A DNA stretch of 64,000 nt from Cupriavidus sp. MP-37 (GTDB lineage Bacteria > Pseudomonadota > Gammaproteobacteria > Burkholderiales > Burkholderiaceae), in NCBI RefSeq assembly GCF_020618415.1, contig NZ_CP085344.1, positions 1,573,001 through 1,637,000 of the forward strand, given 5' to 3'. The notes under the pieces were generated by a model. That model saw nothing but the letters and a program-made list of their open reading frames with translations, made no database searches and was not told the origin of the DNA. A program made the position numbers and the translations under genes. Shown here in pieces: positions 25,051-32,352 of the stretch (within the stretch, counting starts at the first letter, position 1; every line of letters starts with the position of its first letter).

Positions 25051-25206
25051 GTCGGACGGGGCAATGAGCGTGCTTCGAGTATGGTGAAGCGGCCCGACCG
25101 GCGCAAGCGCAGCGCAAACAAAAGCGGGCTGCCGGTCAGGGCAGCCCGCAAGTGTCTCCGGGCGCGGTGTCAGCGGCGTGACAGCGCGTCGGCGCAACAC
25201 TGCAGC

Positions 25207-25244
25207 GGGGCCGAGGGCAACGCGTTCGCGCTGCCCTCGGCCCC
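25207..25244 (-). terminator. Hairpin after infA
   Basis: A perfect 13-bp GC-rich stem (25207-25219 with 25232-25244) and 12-base loop directly behind the infA stop codon. It lacks a T-tract on the minus strand, so termination may be partial. Confidence 0.6.
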
Positions 25245-25254
25245 GTCAGGAAAC

Positions 25255-25476
25255 TCAGGACTTGTGGCGGAAGTTGATGCGTCCCTTGGTCAGGTCGTAC
25301 GGCGACATTTCCAGGGTCACGCGATCGCCGGCCAGGATGCGGATGCGGTGCTTTTGCATCTTGCCCGAAGCGTATGCCCAGATTTCGACGCCGTTTTCCA
25401 GCGTGACACGATAGCGGTTGTCAGGCAGGGCTTCCGACACCACGCCGCCAAATTCAATGAGTTCTTCCTTAGCCAA
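25255..25476 (-). CDS. infA: Translation initiation factor IF-1
   Basis: IF-1 binds the 30S A site during initiation. The 73-residue product is a single OB fold with the family sequence [20 protein letters not shown] and [20 protein letters not shown]. The start is TTG at 25476, with AAAGGAAGA about 8 bases upstream; the open frame continues to 25590 but the added residues do not belong to IF-1. This copy stands alone rather than in a ribosomal-protein operon. Many beta-proteobacteria carry two infA genes, and this may be the isolated one. It ends in [10 protein letters not shown], unlike the shorter IF-1 ends. Confidence 0.93.
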   Translation of the reverse strand: MAKEELIEFGGVVSEALPDNRYRVTLENGVEIWAYASGKMQKHRIRILAGDRVTLEMSPYDLTKGRINFRHKS

Positions 25477-26069
25477 TCTGTCTTCCTTTTCGGCAGCCCG
25501 CGAAGGCTGCATGGTTACGTTTCCAAAAATTCCTGTTCGGTTCGCCCGCCATGGCGCCGAACCGCGGCGTCTTGCGCCGATGCGGCCCACCGCGCCTGAG
25601 TTGGTTCGGGGCAGGGCGCGCAGGCTTCGGCGGCTGGCGCCGGCATGGCCGGTTCAGTCGGCGGTCGTCAGCGGTGTCGCCTTGCGGGCGCGGATGGCTT
25701 GGGCGAAAACCTGGTCGCTGACAGCCGGAGAGGCCGTGTGCTTCGCGGAGCAGGCGGGCAGGTGTACCCGGTGGTTCGCCAGTTCGGTGTCGTCGCGGAT
25801 GGCCCGCGCCGGCGGCTGCTGTTCGCTCGCAGGAGCGCGCTGGTGAGAACGCCCGGTTACAGGGCTCGGACACCCCGGGGGCTACTGCGACATTGTATCA
25901 CGTACGCGGATGCAGCATTGCCGGCGCGTCGGTTGCACCCGGCCCGCGCCCGGCGCAACAAAATGGCGATAGAGTCGCAAATCGGATCGCGCGCCGCTTG
26001 GTATTTGGGCCCTATGAGCTAGAACTAACGCGTACGGCCGTACCGGGCCGGATTCGCGAGGAGACTGCC
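25477..26069. other. infA leader and divergent intergenic region
   Basis: About 590 bases without a convincing gene. On the minus strand an extended -10 (TG-A-TACAAT, 25900-25892) could start the infA transcript, leaving a GC-rich leader of about 400 bases. Frames inside it are Arg/Pro-rich and look like noise. The right end holds the Shine-Dalgarno GAGGAGA of the gene at 26070. No IF-1-binding or riboswitch structure is recognisable by eye. Confidence 0.45.
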
Positions 26070-26591
26070 ATGGAACTCCATCTGGAATCGCACCGCTATG
26101 TCCGCTGCCGTCCCGACTGGCGCGCCGCGGTGCTGGCGGGGCTGATTGCGGGCGCGGTCTACATGGTGCTGGAGCTGCTGACCGCGCGCTTTCTGCTGTA
26201 CCAGGGCGCCTGGGGCACCGTGAAGATGGTCGCCGCGATCATCCTGGGTCGCGAGGCGCTGTCGGCGGATGCCTTCAACTGGACCATCGTACTGGCCGCG
26301 GGCACGGTGCATTTCGCCTTGTCGATCATCCTGGCGGCGGCGCTGGCGGTGATCCTGTCGTCGTTCCGCTTCGACACCAGCCTGGGGCTGGCCTCGGTGG
26401 TCGGCATCGTGTTCGGCGTGGTGGTGTACCTGGTCAACTTCTATGTGTTCGGGCGCTATATGAACTGGTTCGACGAGGCGCGCGGCTGGGAGATCCTGTT
26501 CGCGCACGCGCTGTTCGGGCTGGTCGCGGCCGACGTGTACTGCAACCTGGCACGGCGGCGCGGCGGGGCGGAGGACCAACCGCCCGCCTGA
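26070..26591 (+). CDS. Conserved-looking integral membrane protein, unknown function
   Basis: A 173-residue protein with a short polar N terminus (MELHLESHRYVRCRPDW) and four strong hydrophobic segments, about residues 21-42, 70-95, 108-130 and 145-163. The segments hold few charges, and there is an aromatic loop FGRYMNWFDEARGWE between the last two. GAGGAGA sits 5 bases before the ATG; the frame continues upstream without a ribosome site and with unrelated composition. I do not recognise a named family. Nothing in the neighbourhood (infA, an ExoX-like gene) suggests a role. Confidence 0.7.
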   Translation: MELHLESHRYVRCRPDWRAAVLAGLIAGAVYMVLELLTARFLLYQGAWGTVKMVAAIILGREALSADAFNWTIVLAAGTVHFALSIILAAALAVILSSFRFDTSLGLASVVGIVFGVVVYLVNFYVFGRYMNWFDEARGWEILFAHALFGLVAADVYCNLARRRGGAEDQPPA

Positions 26592-26705
26592 ACCGTTTAG
26601 CCCATCTGGTTGATATGACGATTAACGCGCTCGCACTACGCTAGAGGCAAACAACCATAGCGGCTGGCGTCTGGCACGTCCGCGCACAGCCACACCGGAG
26701 TGCCC

Positions 26706-27449
26706 ATGCGGGTCGCAATCGTCAGTACCGAAACCACCGGGCTCACGCCAGCCGATGAGCCCGTCAGCATCGGCTTGCTGCTGGTCGAGGTATCGCCGCG
26801 TGCCGGCGGCCTGTTGCGCGAGGTGGCGGAGTACTACGGTTCGCAGGAGCCCACCGTGCCGATCAGCGCGGCGGCCACCGATACCCACGGGCTGACCGCC
26901 GACATGCTGCGCGGGCGCCGCTTCGATATCGGCGCCATCCGCGCCATTGTCGACGATGCCGACGTGCTGGTCGCCCACGGCGCCGCCTTCAATGCCAGGA
27001 TGCTGGAGAAAGTGCTGCCCGGCATCCGGGACAAGCGCTGGCGCTGCTCGGTGCGGCAGGTGCGCTGGTCGCAGTATTTCCACGCCGCCAACCACAAGCT
27101 CGATACGCTGTGCGAGCACCTGCATATCTTCCGTCCCCGGCCGCAGGTTGCCCTGGACGATTGCCTGGCGCTGTCCAAGCTGCTGTTCCGGCCGCTAGGC
27201 GCCACCCAGCAGGCGACGCCGATGGGCTTCCTGCTGGCCGAAGCCGATTTCGCCATGAGCGCTGCGCCGCATCCCGGCAGCGCGCCGGCGCCACCGCCCG
27301 CGGCGGCGCCGCTCCCGGCGGCTGCGTCGGCATGGATGCCGCAGGTCGACGCCAACCATCACGGCCCCGGGCGGGGACTGGTCATGGCAGCCGTGGTGCT
27401 GATGCTGCTCGCCGGCGCGGTGATCTGGCCGGATTTGTTCCCGTGGTGA
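26706..27449 (+). CDS. ExoX-like DEDD-fold protein with degenerate active site and C-terminal membrane helix
   Basis: A 247-residue protein whose first roughly 165 residues follow the DnaQ/ExoX 3'-5' exonuclease fold: TETTGL at the N terminus, THGLT, VLVAHGAAFNARML and VALDDCLALSKLL. Of the five DEDDh catalytic residues only Glu9 and Asp152 remain: the first Asp is Ser7, the motif II Asp is Asn96 and the general-base His is Gln147. A Pro/Ala linker (about 185-210) leads to one membrane helix (about 225-241) close to the C terminus. GGAG lies 5 bases before the ATG at 26706. It is probably a membrane-anchored, catalytically weak or inactive nucleic-acid-binding protein. Confidence 0.7.
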   Translation: MRVAIVSTETTGLTPADEPVSIGLLLVEVSPRAGGLLREVAEYYGSQEPTVPISAAATDTHGLTADMLRGRRFDIGAIRAIVDDADVLVAHGAAFNARMLEKVLPGIRDKRWRCSVRQVRWSQYFHAANHKLDTLCEHLHIFRPRPQVALDDCLALSKLLFRPLGATQQATPMGFLLAEADFAMSAAPHPGSAPAPPPAAAPLPAAASAWMPQVDANHHGPGRGLVMAAVVLMLLAGAVIWPDLFPW

Positions 27450-27590
27450 TCGGCGGCGTCTTCGCTGCCATCGGCCTGCCCATCAGGAGGTCCCTGCAAT
27501 ATAAATTTGTGCAGCGCAAAAAACGTGGTCCGGGGGCCTATACTGGAACCAGCGGCTGGGGGAATAACCACCTAATAGGAGGTGGAAACC

Positions 27591-27806
27591 ATGCTTAAGA
27601 AACTATTATTGTTTGCTGTACTGAGTACCGTTGGGTCCGCCGCAGTCTATGCCGGAACGATGGGGCCGCGTGACCCCTATACCGATGGAGGCAAAACTGC
27701 ACAGTTTGACGTCTACACGGATGGTGCTTCGGTCACCGACACGCGGGATGTCTTTTCCGAAGGGGCGCGGATCACGAACCGCGACGGCTACACCGATGGT
27801 GCATAA
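27591..27806 (+). CDS. Small secreted protein with YTDG repeats
   Basis: A 71-residue protein. Residues 1-24 form a signal peptide (MLKKLLLFAVLSTVGSAAVYA then GTMG). The mature part has four copies of D-x-[YF]-[ST]-[DE]-G-[GA] (DPYTDGG, DVYTDGA, DVFSEGA, DGYTDGA) about 12-13 residues apart, making it acidic and Cys-free. The Shine-Dalgarno AGGAGGTGG at 27577-27585 is close to perfect, implying strong translation. TATACT at 27539-27544 is a likely -10. Base composition is lower in GC than its neighbours. I know of no function; Burkholderiales small exported proteins with similar repeats come to mind, unverified. Confidence 0.75.
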   Translation: MLKKLLLFAVLSTVGSAAVYAGTMGPRDPYTDGGKTAQFDVYTDGASVTDTRDVFSEGARITNRDGYTDGA

Positions 27807-27815
27807 CTAGATGGC

Positions 27816-27847
27816 TGTCCGGGAGCTCTGAGAACGCTGCTCTCGGA
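27816..27847 (+). terminator. Hairpin after the YTDG-repeat gene
   Basis: A 10-bp stem with one G-T pair (27816-27825 with 27838-27847) and 12-base loop, ten bases beyond the stop codon and followed by CATTAG. It is a plausible weak terminator. Confidence 0.5.
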
Positions 27848-28036
27848 CCATTAGCCCACTGTGGTCACCTCGCGTCAGAAGGCATCACGGCTTGACGTCT
27901 CGCATTCGATCTCAAAGCTGTGTGGTTCCGTAACATCCCCATCGAGGCCCTGAATCAGCAGATCGACGTGTTCGCGCTTGACCGGCGGGGTGCCGCATCG
28001 ACTATGAGGCACTGTGTCCATGTGAACTCGAGCGGA

Positions 28037-28072
28037 CAAAAAAACGGCCTGGATCTTGCGATCCAGGCCGTT
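28037..28072 (-). terminator. Rho-independent terminator of tRNA-Pro
   Basis: A perfect 13-bp stem (28043-28055 with 28060-28072), TTGC loop on the plus strand, followed on the minus strand by seven T. It lies about 20 bases after the 3' end of tRNA-Pro. Confidence 0.93.
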
Positions 28073-28090
28073 GTTTCCGTTACATATTTC

Positions 28091-28167
28091 TGGTCGGAGC
28101 GATAGGATTCGAACCTACGACCCTCTGATCCCAAATCAGATGCGCTACCAGGCTGCGCTACGCTCCG
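28091..28167 (-). tRNA. tRNA-Pro (anticodon TGG)
   Basis: A 77-nt cloverleaf with acceptor CGGAGCG/CGCTCCG, discriminator A and encoded CCA, GTTCGAATC T-arm, and anticodon loop TTTGGGA giving TGG. It has its own promoter and terminator. Confidence 0.97.
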
Positions 28168-28176
28168 AAGCCGGCC

Positions 28177-28206
28177 ATTGTAGCCGCGTCGGCGAGCCAC
28201 GGTCAA
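28177..28206 (-). promoter_or_regulatory. tRNA-Pro promoter
   Basis: On the minus strand TTGACC (28206-28201), an 18-base spacer, and TACAAT (28182-28177), placing the transcription start a few bases before the tRNA 5' end. A good sigma-70 promoter. Confidence 0.85.
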
Positions 28207-28281
28207 TGTGCATCGACGCAGGCGGGTTCGTGCCCGGCGGGTGTGCCGCGCTGCTCCCCCTTCTGGCGGGGGCGCTTTGTC

Positions 28282-28309
28282 TTGACTTGGGTTTGCGCGC
28301 TGCGATAAT
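28282..28309 (+). promoter_or_regulatory. Promoter of the diguanylate cyclase gene
   Basis: TTGACT at 28282-28287, a 16-base spacer, and GATAAT at 28304-28309. The predicted transcript begins near 28316, giving a leader of about 265 bases if translation starts at 28583. Confidence 0.7.
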
Positions 28310-28582
28310 CCGCACACCGCTCCAGTCCGACCGGCGTGCTGTTGGGAACGCCCGGTTTTGCGTATTTCCTTCCGGACTGACCTGATCACCAGAACAAGAA
28401 CGGCGCTCCCGCCCATGGCGAGCGAGCGGCTCGGTTTGCCCGCGCTTGCCGGATGGCTGCACGGGCGGCCTGAAACAGGAAGTGCGGCATTCGATAACAA
28501 CGGTCCGGCACAGGATCGGCAAAGAAGCAGGGAAGAGCGGCGGCATGCGGAGCGCCGCGGCTTGCCTTGGACGGGAATAAAG

Positions 28583-29851
28583 ATGTTTCAGTCGCACGTG
28601 GTTGTGCTCATCGCAGGGCTGTTTGCCTTGCAGATGGCGGTGGTTTGCGTGGTGTTGCGCCGGTCGTCGGGCATGGAGCGCAGCGGCCTGACATCGTGGG
28701 CGCTGGGCAGCGTGCTGGCGGCGTTTGCCGCGGCGCTGGCCGCGGTGCAGGCATTGCGGCCGATGTGGCTGGTGCCGGAGTCGACCGATCTGGCGCTGCT
28801 GGCCGCGCTGTCGGTGATGGCGGTGGGCGCGCGGCACTTCGCGCAACGGCCGGGCCGTGCCGCGGGCTGGCTGGGGCTGAATCTGGCGGCAGCGGCGGCG
28901 GTGGCCTGGGGCGACCTGGCGCCGCGATATCTGGAAAGCGCCGTGGCATTGCCTGATCTGGCGCCAATCCTCAGCGCCTGCCATATCGTGCTGCTGCTGG
29001 ATCTTGCCCGCAGCGTGGTGCCGGCGGTGCCGGCCACGCGCGGCACCGGACGGCTGGCGGCATGGTCGCTGGCGGCGATCGTGATTGCCGCCGCGGCCAT
29101 CAATGCCTGGACCGTACTGCGGCCGCTGGCGGCGATGACGCAGGGCGGCGCCTGGCCGCGGCCGATGCCGTGGGATGGCGAGCTGGCCATGTTCAATGTC
29201 TTTGCCCTGGTCGGGGTGTCGGTCAGCTTTGCGCTGATGGCACACGACCGGCTGCGCCGGATGCTGGAGCGGCGCGCGCGGCACGACGACCTGACCGATG
29301 TGCTGCTGCGCGGCGCCTTCTGGGAGGAACTGGAGGCCGCCTGCCTGCAGGCCGAGCGGCAACGCAAGCCGATGACGGTCGCGTTCGTCGACCTCGATCA
29401 CTTCAAGGCCATCAACGATGTCTACGGCCACCTCGCGGGAGACAGCGTGTTGCGGCATTTCGCCGGCCTGCTGCGCAAGACGGTCGGCTACGGCGACCTG
29501 GTGGGGCGCCTGGGCGGCGAGGAATTTGCCATCGTGATGCCGGATACCGCGCTCGAGTCGGGGCGGCTTGCCTGCCTGCGGCTCGCCACGGCGGTGCGCG
29601 CCACGCCTTGCCCGTCCGAACCTGATCCGATCGCCTATACCGTCAGCATCGGCGTGGCGGCGCGGCAGCCCGGCGAGGGTGCCGACGCGCTGATGCGCCG
29701 CGCCGATCGCGCCCTGTATGACGCCAAGCTGAAGGGGCGCAACTGCGTGTCGCTGCACCCGGTGGGCGGCGACAGCGCGGCGTCGGCCCCTGATGCCACG
29801 GCCGACGCTGGCCGCTACGTCACGCGCAGCCAGCCGCGCGCCATCTCCTGA
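28583..29851 (+). CDS. Membrane-bound GGDEF diguanylate cyclase
   Basis: Likely makes cyclic di-GMP from two GTP. The 422-residue protein has an N-terminal region of about seven hydrophobic segments (residues 3-235) acting as a membrane sensor, then a GGDEF domain from about 245 (RRARHDDLTDVLLRGAFWEEL) with active site GGEEF at 311-315 and FVDLDHFKAINDVYGH before it. The usual product-inhibition RxxD five residues before the active site is replaced by GYGD, so I-site feedback may be missing. I chose the ATG at 28583 because the first helix follows immediately; ATG 28415 is an alternative. Confidence 0.88.
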   Translation: MFQSHVVVLIAGLFALQMAVVCVVLRRSSGMERSGLTSWALGSVLAAFAAALAAVQALRPMWLVPESTDLALLAALSVMAVGARHFAQRPGRAAGWLGLNLAAAAAVAWGDLAPRYLESAVALPDLAPILSACHIVLLLDLARSVVPAVPATRGTGRLAAWSLAAIVIAAAAINAWTVLRPLAAMTQGGAWPRPMPWDGELAMFNVFALVGVSVSFALMAHDRLRRMLERRARHDDLTDVLLRGAFWEELEAACLQAERQRKPMTVAFVDLDHFKAINDVYGHLAGDSVLRHFAGLLRKTVGYGDLVGRLGGEEFAIVMPDTALESGRLACLRLATAVRATPCPSEPDPIAYTVSIGVAARQPGEGADALMRRADRALYDAKLKGRNCVSLHPVGGDSAASAPDATADAGRYVTRSQPRAIS

Positions 29852-29861
29852 CGCGCACGGC

Positions 29862-29892
29862 TTGTCACCGCGGGCGAGCGCTGCGGTAGAAT
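29862..29892 (+). promoter_or_regulatory. Probable tRNA-Arg promoter
   Basis: TTGTCA at 29862-29867 and TAGAAT at 29887-29892 with a 19-base spacer, about 10 bases before the tRNA. The spacer is long, but position and hexamers fit. Confidence 0.6.
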
Positions 29893-29902
29893 GCACGCCT
29901 TC

Positions 29903-29979
29903 GCGTCCTTAGCTCAGTTGGATAGAGCACTCGCCTTCTAAGCGAGCGGTCAGAGGTTCGAATCCTCTAGGACGCGCCA
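29903..29979 (+). tRNA. tRNA-Arg (anticodon TCT)
   Basis: A 77-nt cloverleaf with acceptor GCGTCCT/AGGACGC, discriminator G and encoded CCA, anticodon stem CTCGC/GCGAG with loop CTTCTAA giving TCT. No clear terminator follows. Confidence 0.97.
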
Positions 29980-30072
29980 GTTCCTTGGGACCCATCCCAT
30001 GGCTGGCTGCGCGTACCACCTCCCGCGAAGGCAAGCATTGCTGGCGGACCGGGGCAGCATTGGTGTCCGATC

Positions 30073-30324
30073 TCAGGAAATCGTGTAGGTGGTACGTTCC
30101 CCGGGGTTGTAGAGGTCCCTGGCCAGTTGCAGGATCTGGTCCCGATGATGATCGAAGATGGCGAGGAGCGCGGTTTCTTCCGCGCTAGCCTGGCGGCTCA
30201 GGCGCAGCAGGATTTCATCAGTGACCTGGAATGCCACTTCACGCGCGTTGTCGTAGCCCCAGAAGCAAACGCAGTGCCGCGCCGCATCGTAGCTGCGGCT
30301 GGGATTGGGAAAGTTCAGTGCCAT
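30073..30324 (-). CDS. DUF1488 family protein
   Basis: An 83-residue soluble protein. The opening NFPNPSRSYDAARHCVCFWGYDNAREVAFQVTDE and the following helical half (ILLRLSRQASAEETALLAIFDHHRDQILQLARDLY) fit the DUF1488 family, of unknown function. CAGGAG lies about 6 bases before the ATG at 30324; the frame is open to 30516 but the extension is Arg-rich noise. It ends about 94 bases from tRNA-Arg and is divergent from the two tiny genes at 30548. Confidence 0.8.
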   Translation of the reverse strand: MALNFPNPSRSYDAARHCVCFWGYDNAREVAFQVTDEILLRLSRQASAEETALLAIFDHHRDQILQLARDLYNPGERTTYTIS

Positions 30325-30547
30325 CGCAGACTCCTGTCCGGTCATATTGCGCCGGGCGTGTCGGGCTTGGTGGCGCCTGCCGGGCTGCCGGCCCCAGTAT
30401 GCACCGGTTTCCGGCAAGCTGGGCGCGGTGCCCGCGGCGCGCTGCGGCGCATGGCCGGTACTTCGAGAAAGATATTTCTTTTGCCGGCGATTTAGCGCGT
30501 ATGCTGGGGTTGCCAATATCTCCGGGCAAGCCCTTCAGGAATCCATC

Positions 30548-30682
30548 ATGGCCAAGAGTCAACTACGCAGCAGCCGCGAGGCCAAAAAGCCCAAGCAGCC
30601 GAAAAAACCATCGGTCCCGGCCTCCCCCTTCAGTCCGGTACAGTCCCGCGGGCATGATCTGGACGCCAAGAAGAAGAAATGA
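30548..30682 (+). CDS. Small basic protein
   Basis: A 44-residue, strongly basic protein (MAKSQLRSSREAKKPKQPKK at the start, DLDAKKKK at the end) with a Pro/Ser middle and no membrane segment. AGGA lies about 9 bases before the ATG. I recall similar short proteins in Burkholderiales, which supports it as real, but that is memory, not a search. Its stop overlaps the next start (ATGA at 30679-30682), so the two are translationally coupled. Function unknown; the charge suggests nucleic acid or ribosome contact. Confidence 0.65.
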   Translation: MAKSQLRSSREAKKPKQPKKPSVPASPFSPVQSRGHDLDAKKKK

Positions 30683-30849
30683 ATGAGACCGACAGCGCAG
30701 GGATGATCTGGTCCCTTGTGTTCCTGGTCGTCCTGGTGGGGCTCTACGGCTACATCATCCGGGTGGGCATCCACCGCAAGCCGGTGTTCGGCATAGCGAG
30801 GCATTCGCTTCGGTACTGGCGGCATCGGCTGGTCCACGTGATCAGGTAA
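30679..30849 (+). CDS. Tiny single-pass membrane protein
   Basis: A 56-residue frame, ATG at 30679 to TAA at 30847. A polar N terminus (MNETDSAGM) is followed by one hydrophobic helix (IWSLVFLVVLVGLYGYII, about residues 10-27) and an Arg/His-rich cytoplasmic tail (RHSLRYWRHRLVHVIR at the end). By the positive-inside rule the N terminus faces the periplasm. The start overlaps the stop of the upstream basic protein by four bases, which is the main argument that both are genes. Function unknown. Confidence 0.6.
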   Translation: MNETDSAGMIWSLVFLVVLVGLYGYIIRVGIHRKPVFGIARHSLRYWRHRLVHVIR

Positions 30850-31014
30850 GCAGATGCAATGCCGGCCGTTCAGGCCGGCGCCGGCAGGATTTGCGTTTTT
30901 GCCGCACAATACGGCCTGCGCGCCGCACAGGAGCACGCTGGATCGATCAGAGGCGAGGACACTACCTCGCCCGTCAGCGGGCGGCATTTCGTTGAACCCC
31001 AGCAAATCCTGTAC

Positions 31015-32256
31015 ATGGCCGCCCCACATGCACACTCCGCCGCGGATCCAGACCGCGGCGCCGACGCTTCCCTGTCTTCCCGCGATCACAAATCAGTCGG
31101 CCGCCTGCCGCTGCTGGCGCTTGGCGTCGGCAGCTTCGGCATCGGCACCGGCGAGTTCGTCATCATGGGCCTGCTGCCCGATGCCGCCACCGACCTCGGC
31201 ATCTCGATCCCGCAAGCTGGCCACCTGATCAGCGCCTATGCGCTCGGCGTGGTCGTCGGCGCGCCGCTGCTGGCGGTGCTGGGCGCACGCTGGCCGCGGC
31301 GCAACCTGCTGATCGCACTGATGGCGGTGTTTGCTGCGGGCAATATCGCCAGCGCGCTGGCGCCGTCGTACCTGTCGATGATGGTGGCGCGCCTGCTCAC
31401 GGGTTTTCCGCACGGCACGTACTTCGGCGTGGCGGCGCTGGTTGCCGCGAGCCTGGTGCCGCGCGAGCGGCGCGCGCAGGCGGTAGGGCTGGTGATGCTG
31501 GGCCTGACCACCGCCACGCTGGTCGGCGTGCCGATCGCCGCCGCGGTCGGCACATGGCTGGGCTGGCGCTCGGCCTTCGTGATCGTCGGCGCGCTCGGCG
31601 CGTTGACCGCGCTGCTGGTATGGCGCTGGGTGCCGTTCGTGCCGGCTGACCGGCGTGCCAGTCCGCTGCGCGAGCTGTCGGCACTCGGGCGCAAGCAGGT
31701 CTGGCTGACGCTGGGGATCGGCGCGATCGGGTTTGGCGGCATGTTTTCCGTGTTCAGCTATATCAAGCCGACCATGCTGGAGCTGGCGCATATGCCGGCG
31801 GCGGGCATCCCGGTGGTGCTGGCGCTGTTCGGCGTCGGCATGGTGGTCGGCAACCTCGCCGGCGCCAGGCTGGCCGACAAGGCGCTGATGCCGACAGTGG
31901 GCGGTGTTCTGGTCTGGACCGCGCTGGTGCTGGGCGCCTTTACCTTGACCGCGCCGCATGCCTGGCTGGCGGCGTTCAACGTGCTGCTGGTGGGCACCGC
32001 GGTGGCGCTGGGCCCGGCGTTGCAGATCCGGCTGATGGACGTGGCGGGCGACGCCCAGACGCTGGCCGCCGCGCTCAACCATTCGGCCTTCAACCTGGCC
32101 AATGCGCTGGGCGCATGGCTGGGCGGGCTGACCATTGCCGCCGGCTTCGGCTGGGAATCGACCGGGTGGGTCGGGCTGCTGCTGGCGCTTGGCGGTCTGG
32201 TGATCTATGCCTGGTCGATGCTGAGCATGGAGCGGCGCGTCCCTGCCGCGGCGTAG
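31015..32256 (+). CDS. MFS transporter, DHA1/AraJ-like
   Basis: A 413-residue major facilitator with about twelve membrane helices starting near residue 28. LPLLALGVGSFGIGTGEFVIMGLLP, then ALGVVVGAPLLAVLGARWPRR (motif A region) and RLLTGFPHGTYFGVAALVAA, resemble the AraJ/YdhP/CmlA-type exporters of arabinose-like sugars or drugs. The substrate cannot be read. The ATG at 31015 has no strong ribosome site; the open frame goes back to 30859 but the extra residues do not look coding. It converges with fabI across a terminator. Confidence 0.85.
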   Translation: MAAPHAHSAADPDRGADASLSSRDHKSVGRLPLLALGVGSFGIGTGEFVIMGLLPDAATDLGISIPQAGHLISAYALGVVVGAPLLAVLGARWPRRNLLIALMAVFAAGNIASALAPSYLSMMVARLLTGFPHGTYFGVAALVAASLVPRERRAQAVGLVMLGLTTATLVGVPIAAAVGTWLGWRSAFVIVGALGALTALLVWRWVPFVPADRRASPLRELSALGRKQVWLTLGIGAIGFGGMFSVFSYIKPTMLELAHMPAAGIPVVLALFGVGMVVGNLAGARLADKALMPTVGGVLVWTALVLGAFTLTAPHAWLAAFNVLLVGTAVALGPALQIRLMDVAGDAQTLAAALNHSAFNLANALGAWLGGLTIAAGFGWESTGWVGLLLALGGLVIYAWSMLSMERRVPAAA

Positions 32257-32293
32257 CACCCTGGCGGGTGCGGCGCAGCAGAATCCCGAAAAC

Positions 32294-32327
32294 AAGAAGG
32301 GGGTGCCATGCCGGCACCCCCTCCTTG
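32294..32327. terminator. Terminator between the MFS gene and fabI
   Basis: A stem of 10 bp, then one mismatch and 4 more bp (32294-32307 with 32313-32327), 5-base loop, between two convergent genes. Tails are only weakly T-rich on either strand. Confidence 0.7.
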
Positions 32328-32352
32328 ATTGCGCGTGTTGCCTGCGCCGGAT

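Larger units (their letters stand above)
28168..28582. other. Divergent intergenic region, tRNA-Pro to diguanylate cyclase
   Basis: About 415 bases. It holds the leftward tRNA-Pro promoter and a rightward promoter (28282-28309). Downstream of the latter the diguanylate cyclase frame is open from 28358, so the protein might be longer, but the extension is Arg-rich and lacks a ribosome site. Otherwise I see nothing in it. Confidence 0.5.

Noticed and set aside
25469..25873. 134-codon minus-strand frame in the infA leader whose stop overlaps the infA TTG
   Set aside because: Overlap suggested translational coupling, but the product is Arg/Pro-rich without any family signature and the GTG start has no ribosome site. 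I treat it as leader sequence.
28145..29896. 583-codon minus-strand frame over the diguanylate cyclase
   Set aside because: His/Arg/Gln-rich composition typical of antisense frames; it also runs through the tRNA-Pro promoter region, and the plus-strand GGEEF protein is clear.
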